From: Vulcanimicrobiota bacterium
GTDB lineage: Bacteria > Vulcanimicrobiota > Vulcanimicrobiia > Vulcanimicrobiales > Vulcanimicrobiaceae
Direction of reading: 5' to 3'
Length of the DNA stretch: 9,372 nucleotides
Assembly (NCBI GenBank): GCA_003167055.1
Contig: PMUE01000077.1
Coordinates: forward strand, 1-9,372
The position numbers and the translations under genes were made by a program. The notes under the pieces are model-generated. The model was given only the letters and a program-made list of their open reading frames with translations. It did not search any database and was not told the DNA's origin. Shown piece by piece: positions 6,028-9,372 of this stretch (within the stretch, counting starts at the first letter, position 1; every line of letters starts with the position of its first letter).

Positions 6028-6752
6028 TAGGCCTTGGTCCCGTAGTGAATGGCGATCGATCCGCCCATCAGCCGTTCGAATCCCGCGTCGGCAAAGCCGG
6101 CTCGCGTGAAGCGGGTGCGCAGATCCTCGGCGCCGGGATGATGTGTCAGCGAATTCGGCAAGTAGGTATAGGCTGCGCGCGAACCGCCGACCATCCCACC
6201 GATCAACGGCACGAGCCGATAAAAGTACAGATCGAAAAATCGTTTGAACAGGCGATTCGGCGCTTTGCTGACGTCGAGGTTTACAAAGCGCGCGCCGGGT
6301 TTGAGCACGCGCACGATCTCGCGCAACACCTGATCGATCTCGACCACGTTACGCAGGCTAAACCCCATCGTCGCACCGTCGAACGTGTTGTCTCCAAACG
6401 GAAGCGCCATCACGTCCCCTTCAACAAAGGCCGCATCGCCGCGCGCCTCGCGCGCAGAGCGTTTGCGCGCGCCCTCGAGCATGGGCGTGCAGAAATCGAT
6501 TCCCGTAACATGCAGCGTTGGATCGGTCCGCAAGAGATGAAAGACGACGTCGCCCGTTCCGCAGCAAAGGTCGAGCACGGTACCGCCACGCGGCGGAGCC
6601 AGCAGCGCGATCGACCGCTTGCGCCAGCCTTCGTCCATGCCCGCCGTGAGCACGCGGTTTGCCGCGTCATAGCGGGGGGCAATGCGGGCGAACATCTCGC
6701 GCACGAACGCGCCTTTGTCACCGGCCGGGGGAATGGGTACCTGGGTCGCCAT
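6027..6752 (-). CDS. menG: Demethylmenaquinone methyltransferase, UbiE/MenG family (241 aa)
   Basis: A SAM-dependent C-methyltransferase for the last step of menaquinone synthesis; UbiE homologs can also act in ubiquinone synthesis. RYDAANRVLTAGMDEGWRK (27-45) and the SAM motif VLDLCCGTGD (59-68) are followed by GIDFCTPML (84-92), ALPFGDNTFDG (116-126), the UbiE signature GFSLRNV (130-136), VLKPG and a C-terminal GGSIAIHYGTKA. Length is normal for the family. The adjacent long-chain prenyl synthase and System II cytochrome maturation genes favour menaquinone. ATG 6752 has only a distant purine stretch (GGGGAGAAGAG) about 12-20 nt upstream. It is the first gene of the minus-strand run and diverges from the PLD-like gene across 43 nt, in which no convincing promoter was seen. 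Confidence 0.93.
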   Translation of the reverse strand: MATQVPIPPAGDKGAFVREMFARIAPRYDAANRVLTAGMDEGWRKRSIALLAPPRGGTVLDLCCGTGDVVFHLLRTDPTLHVTGIDFCTPMLEGARKRSAREARGDAAFVEGDVMALPFGDNTFDGATMGFSLRNVVEIDQVLREIVRVLKPGARFVNLDVSKAPNRLFKRFFDLYFYRLVPLIGGMVGGSRAAYTYLPNSLTHHPGAEDLRTRFTRAGFADAGFERLMGGSIAIHYGTKA

Positions 6753-6795
6753 GAGAGTTCTGGCTCTTCTCCCCTAGATATGGCGCACCTTTGTC

Positions 6796-7704
6796 GTGAT
6801 GGTAGCGCTGATGATGACATTGAGTTCGACCGCAGCGCTCGTCTGCGCGTTCGCGAACGCACGCGACGTTTCGCTCATCGCCTATACCTTGCCCGTGGGA
6901 CGGGTGCTCGACGGCCTGACCGCCGCCGCAAAGGCCGGAGCGCATGTGTGCGTTCGGCTCGAAGGCTACATTTATAAGGACGACGGCGGCGTGACCGCGG
7001 CCAATACGGCTGCGATAGCACAACTCCGTGCCGCCGGCGCCGACGCCGCGCTCGTGCATCCGGATCAGCACGCGCCCGATGCCATGCTGCACTGCAAAGC
7101 GGCGCTGGTCGACGGGAAGCTGTTTCTCGACGATCGCAACTGGCCCGACGACGGTGCCGATACGATCGTACGCGATGATTTCGCGCGCGACGCGGCGATC
7201 GTCCACGATGCGGTCGGCGGACGCGAAGATGCTCCAACGCCGTTCTTCGCCGTCGCTAAACGCGAGGCGCTCGCCTCAGAGGCGCGGCTCCTCAACGAAG
7301 CGCATTACGGGGACGACGTGATCGTCGAGAGCGAATCGTTCGGTGCCAACAATCGCGTGTACAACTCGCTCGATGCGCTCGGCCGCGCCGGCGCGCACGT
7401 GCGCCTCCTGGTTAGCGCGCGCGACATGCGCGGCAATCCTAACGAGCGTGGCGCACTCGAGAAATTGTCGGCCGACGGCGTGAACGTCCGCGTTGTCGAT
7501 GCCGACGAGAAGCTCGCCGTCGTCAACGGCTCGCGGGGATGGCTCGGCTCGGCCAACGCGACGGCGGCTTTCGATCACCCCGATCAGCTCGACTGGGGCG
7601 CGCGCACCGACGCACCGTCCATCCTCGCCCATCTGCGCCAGACGTTTGACGCGCGTTGGCAAGGTGCCGCGACGCTGGCTACGGCGTTGCGACCGGTTTC
7701 ATGA
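6796..7704 (+). CDS. Phospholipase D-like protein with one intact and one degenerate HKD motif (302 aa)
   Basis: Two PLD-type half domains are visible. The first has a perfect HxKxxxxD motif: H99, K101 and D106 in HCKAALVDG, followed by LFLDDRNW. The second half, with SFGANNRVYNSL (about 182-193) and WLGSANAT, keeps K239 in DADEKLAVVNG, but the His position (237) is Asp and the Asp position (244) is Asn. PLD enzymes normally need two HKD sites, so this protein is inactive, works as a dimer through the first motif, or has a changed activity. The first 22 or so residues are hydrophobic and end in AFANA, possibly a signal peptide without basic residues. The start is GTG 6796 or ATG 6799; an in-frame TAG at 6775 bars earlier ones, and no ribosome site is evident. 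The end overlaps the M61 gene tail to tail. Substrate unknown: lipid, nuclease and cardiolipin synthase-like roles are all open. Confidence 0.82.
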   Translation: MMVALMMTLSSTAALVCAFANARDVSLIAYTLPVGRVLDGLTAAAKAGAHVCVRLEGYIYKDDGGVTAANTAAIAQLRAAGADAALVHPDQHAPDAMLHCKAALVDGKLFLDDRNWPDDGADTIVRDDFARDAAIVHDAVGGREDAPTPFFAVAKREALASEARLLNEAHYGDDVIVESESFGANNRVYNSLDALGRAGAHVRLLVSARDMRGNPNERGALEKLSADGVNVRVVDADEKLAVVNGSRGWLGSANATAAFDHPDQLDWGARTDAPSILAHLRQTFDARWQGAATLATALRPVS

Positions 7705-9372
7705 TTGCTTCGAGCAGGTCGGGCGTCGTCGCAATCCGCTGGAGGTGCGGATAGAGCGGCCCGTCATGATAGTCGATCGAGAGCGTCGCGTACCACCCGT
7801 CTTGTGAAACCACCATGGTGATGGGCGGGCCGCCGTGCTCGGCACGTTTGAGCGCGTAGTCGAACACGTCGGGATCGAACGCTTGACCGTCGAGAGCTTG
7901 AATGGTCTCGCCGACAGCGAGTCCGGCTCGCCAAGCGGGTGAGTTTTCACGTACGTCGGTGACGCGGCCACTGCGGTTCGCAATGGTCGCACCGATCGAG
8001 TACCAGGCATTGATCGAGTGCCGAAGCGATTCGCCTGCGCGGATAAACGTGTTGGGCTTGTCGTTGTAGACGAATTTCCAACCCGCGCGAGCCAATTCGT
8101 CGGTCGGCGGATGAACGGCAACCGAGTAGACGTACATGTCGAAGAACGTATGCCAATCGTAGGCCTCGGTCTGATTCAACAGCGCTTCGATCTCGGCGCG
8201 ATCGTAGGTTTTCACGATCGGTCCGGTAGTCAGCGGCAGCGTGTACTTATGGAGAAAGGTATCGAGCGAGCGCGCCCCATGCGAGCGCTCGCGAATGATC
8301 GTGTCGACGTCGAGCCACATCAGCTCGCCCTCGGTGTAAAAGTCGTTCGCATTGCGGCGGATCGCGTGGTAGTCGCCGCGCGCCTCGAAGAAGTACGGCG
8401 CGCCGGCGGTGAGGTCGATGATCGGTGTCGTCTCGCGGCCGGTCTCCGTATCCATCTCGGCGTAGATCGAGGCGAGATATTCCGGATATTGTTTATAGTC
8501 ACGAATCCCGGAGCGGAACGAGAGCAGGTCGCCCAGGTACTGATTCATACCTTCGTACACCCACAACAAATCGGTTTGCTGCGGCACTTGAAAATTGGGT
8601 GTGGTCAAATCGGCAGGGCGCCGGTACTTTCCGTTCCAGGAATGGGAAAACTCGTGGGTGACGAGATCGCCGCCTTCCAGTGCCTCTTGCGGGTTGGTTA
8701 GGAAGTCATCGGGCGAACGGTCGTCGCTCGATTGGTGATGCTCGATCCCCTCAAAGCCGATCTCGTCGCTGAGCGTGAGCAGCGCATGATAGTCGGTAAA
8801 ATGCCGCGAGCCGTACAACGCGAATGCTTGCGCAGGCATGCGTTTATAGGCGTCGACCATCTTGTCCGGCACCTCGAGATCCTGCGGACGGCCGGCGAAT
8901 GCGTCGAGCTCGACATACGAGCCGTCGCCTTTCCACAAGGTCCACTTCTTCACGTACGCGCCCATGTCGAGCGGCGAGTCGATGAACTGGCTCAGCGCCG
9001 TCACGGCAAAGTTCACGGTGTTGCCGCTACGCTGCGGATCGCGGAGCGCGGTGCCGAAATCCCAGCCCGTCGGCAAGACGATCGACGGCTTCACATAGTA
9101 GTCGTGCGAATCGATGCCGTCCTGATACACGATGTAGCGGTTCCAGTTGATAACGGTCACGTCGTGCGTGGACATGGTATCGCCGGGCGCGTTCATCAGC
9201 ACCGTAAAGGTGACGTCGAGCGTGGAAACGCCGCTCGGCACGTCGACGTGAAAAGCATACAGATCGACGGTATCGCGACGCCAGTCGAGCGATGCGCCGC
9301 CTCCTTTGACGCGAAGCGACGTCAGATTGTTGAGGGGACCGGTCGGACCGTGCTCGCCGGGAATCCATTTCG
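7679..9372 (-). CDS. M61-family (glycyl aminopeptidase-like) metallopeptidase with PDZ domain, 5' partial
   Basis: The frame stays open to the right edge, where the codons still read as the family's N-terminal domain (KWIPGEHGPTGPLNNL, then LDWRRDTVDLYAFHVDVP). The start is therefore outside the window, and the GTG at 9241 is not the true start. About 564 residues are visible. The zinc motif HEFSH (8642-8656) lies in THEFSHSWNGKYRRP, and the likely third-ligand Glu is in WVYEGMNQYLG (Glu codon 8552-8554). The C-terminal part has a PDZ-like domain (SGRVTDVRENSPAWRAGLAVGETIQALDG). M61 enzymes are zinc aminopeptidases, some preferring N-terminal Gly or Ala, and many are exported; a signal peptide cannot be checked here. 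The last 26 nt overlap the end of the PLD-like gene on the other strand. Confidence 0.93.
   Translation of the reverse strand, partial: KWIPGEHGPTGPLNNLTSLRVKGGGASLDWRRDTVDLYAFHVDVPSGVSTLDVTFTVLMNAPGDTMSTHDVTVINWNRYIVYQDGIDSHDYYVKPSIVLPTGWDFGTALRDPQRSGNTVNFAVTALSQFIDSPLDMGAYVKKWTLWKGDGSYVELDAFAGRPQDLEVPDKMVDAYKRMPAQAFALYGSRHFTDYHALLTLSDEIGFEGIEHHQSSDDRSPDDFLTNPQEALEGGDLVTHEFSHSWNGKYRRPADLTTPNFQVPQQTDLLWVYEGMNQYLGDLLSFRSGIRDYKQYPEYLASIYAEMDTETGRETTPIIDLTAGAPYFFEARGDYHAIRRNANDFYTEGELMWLDVDTIIRERSHGARSLDTFLHKYTLPLTTGPIVKTYDRAEIEALLNQTEAYDWHTFFDMYVYSVAVHPPTDELARAGWKFVYNDKPNTFIRAGESLRHSINAWYSIGATIANRSGRVTDVRENSPAWRAGLAVGETIQALDGQAFDPDVFDYALKRAEHGGPPITMVVSQDGWYATLSIDYHDGPLYPHLQRIATTPDLLEAIMKPVATP

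Noticed and set aside
6753..6795. Divergent promoters for the operon and the PLD-like gene
   Set aside because: TATCTA (minus) and TAGATA (plus) match the -10 consensus poorly and have no well-spaced -35. The real promoters could not be placed.
6045..6977. Plus-strand ORF of 310 codons opposite the methyltransferase gene
   Set aside because: It is antisense to a well-supported UbiE/MenG gene, runs into the PLD-like gene in another frame, and shows no domain signature.

Overview
The window is GC-rich bacterial chromosomal DNA with tightly packed genes. No rRNA, tRNA, CRISPR array, transposase or phage gene was seen. The core is a co-directional minus-strand run that builds the respiratory apparatus: a menaquinone methyltransferase (menG/ubiE type), a long-chain polyprenyl diphosphate synthase, TatA, TatC, a 33-codon small ORF, ResB and CcsA. 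Menaquinone genes beside System II (ResB-CcsA) cytochrome c maturation point to a non-enteric lineage. GC content, weak Shine-Dalgarno use and this gene order would suit an uncultured soil-type phylum such as Eremiobacterota (WPS-2). That placement is a guess, because no phylogenetic marker is present.

Layout. Bases 1-1085 (+) hold the end of a tandem-domain dienelactone-hydrolase-like gene interrupted by an in-frame TAA. Bases 1162-1491 (+) encode a small secreted protein of a known but uncharacterised family, with an extended -10 placed so that its mRNA would be leaderless. From 6752 down to 1511 (-) lies the respiratory run: methyltransferase, prenyl synthase, tatA, tatC, small ORF, resB, ccsA. 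Its genes overlap by 1-4 nt or are separated by about 12-14 nt, except for one 160-nt gap between tatC and resB. A phospholipase-D-like gene (6796-7704, +) diverges from the methyltransferase gene. An M61-family metallopeptidase with a PDZ domain (7679-9372, -, running off the right edge) converges on it with a 26-nt overlap.

How the genes work together. The methyltransferase and prenyl synthase make the head group and tail of menaquinone. TatA and TatC export folded, often cofactor-bearing, respiratory proteins. ResB and CcsA carry heme across the membrane and attach it to apocytochromes c. One transcript could therefore coordinate quinone, export and cytochrome supply.

The most unusual feature is the tatC-resB gap. 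A 32-position inverted repeat (29 matched) plus an inner 15-bp matched stretch (one bulged base) makes the sequence just after tatC complementary to the resB start region. A small ORF starts in the unpaired loop with an AAGG ribosome site and ends in an ATGA overlap with the resB start. This looks like a translational-coupling switch controlling cytochrome c maturation. An invertible DNA segment or an interspersed repeat are alternatives.
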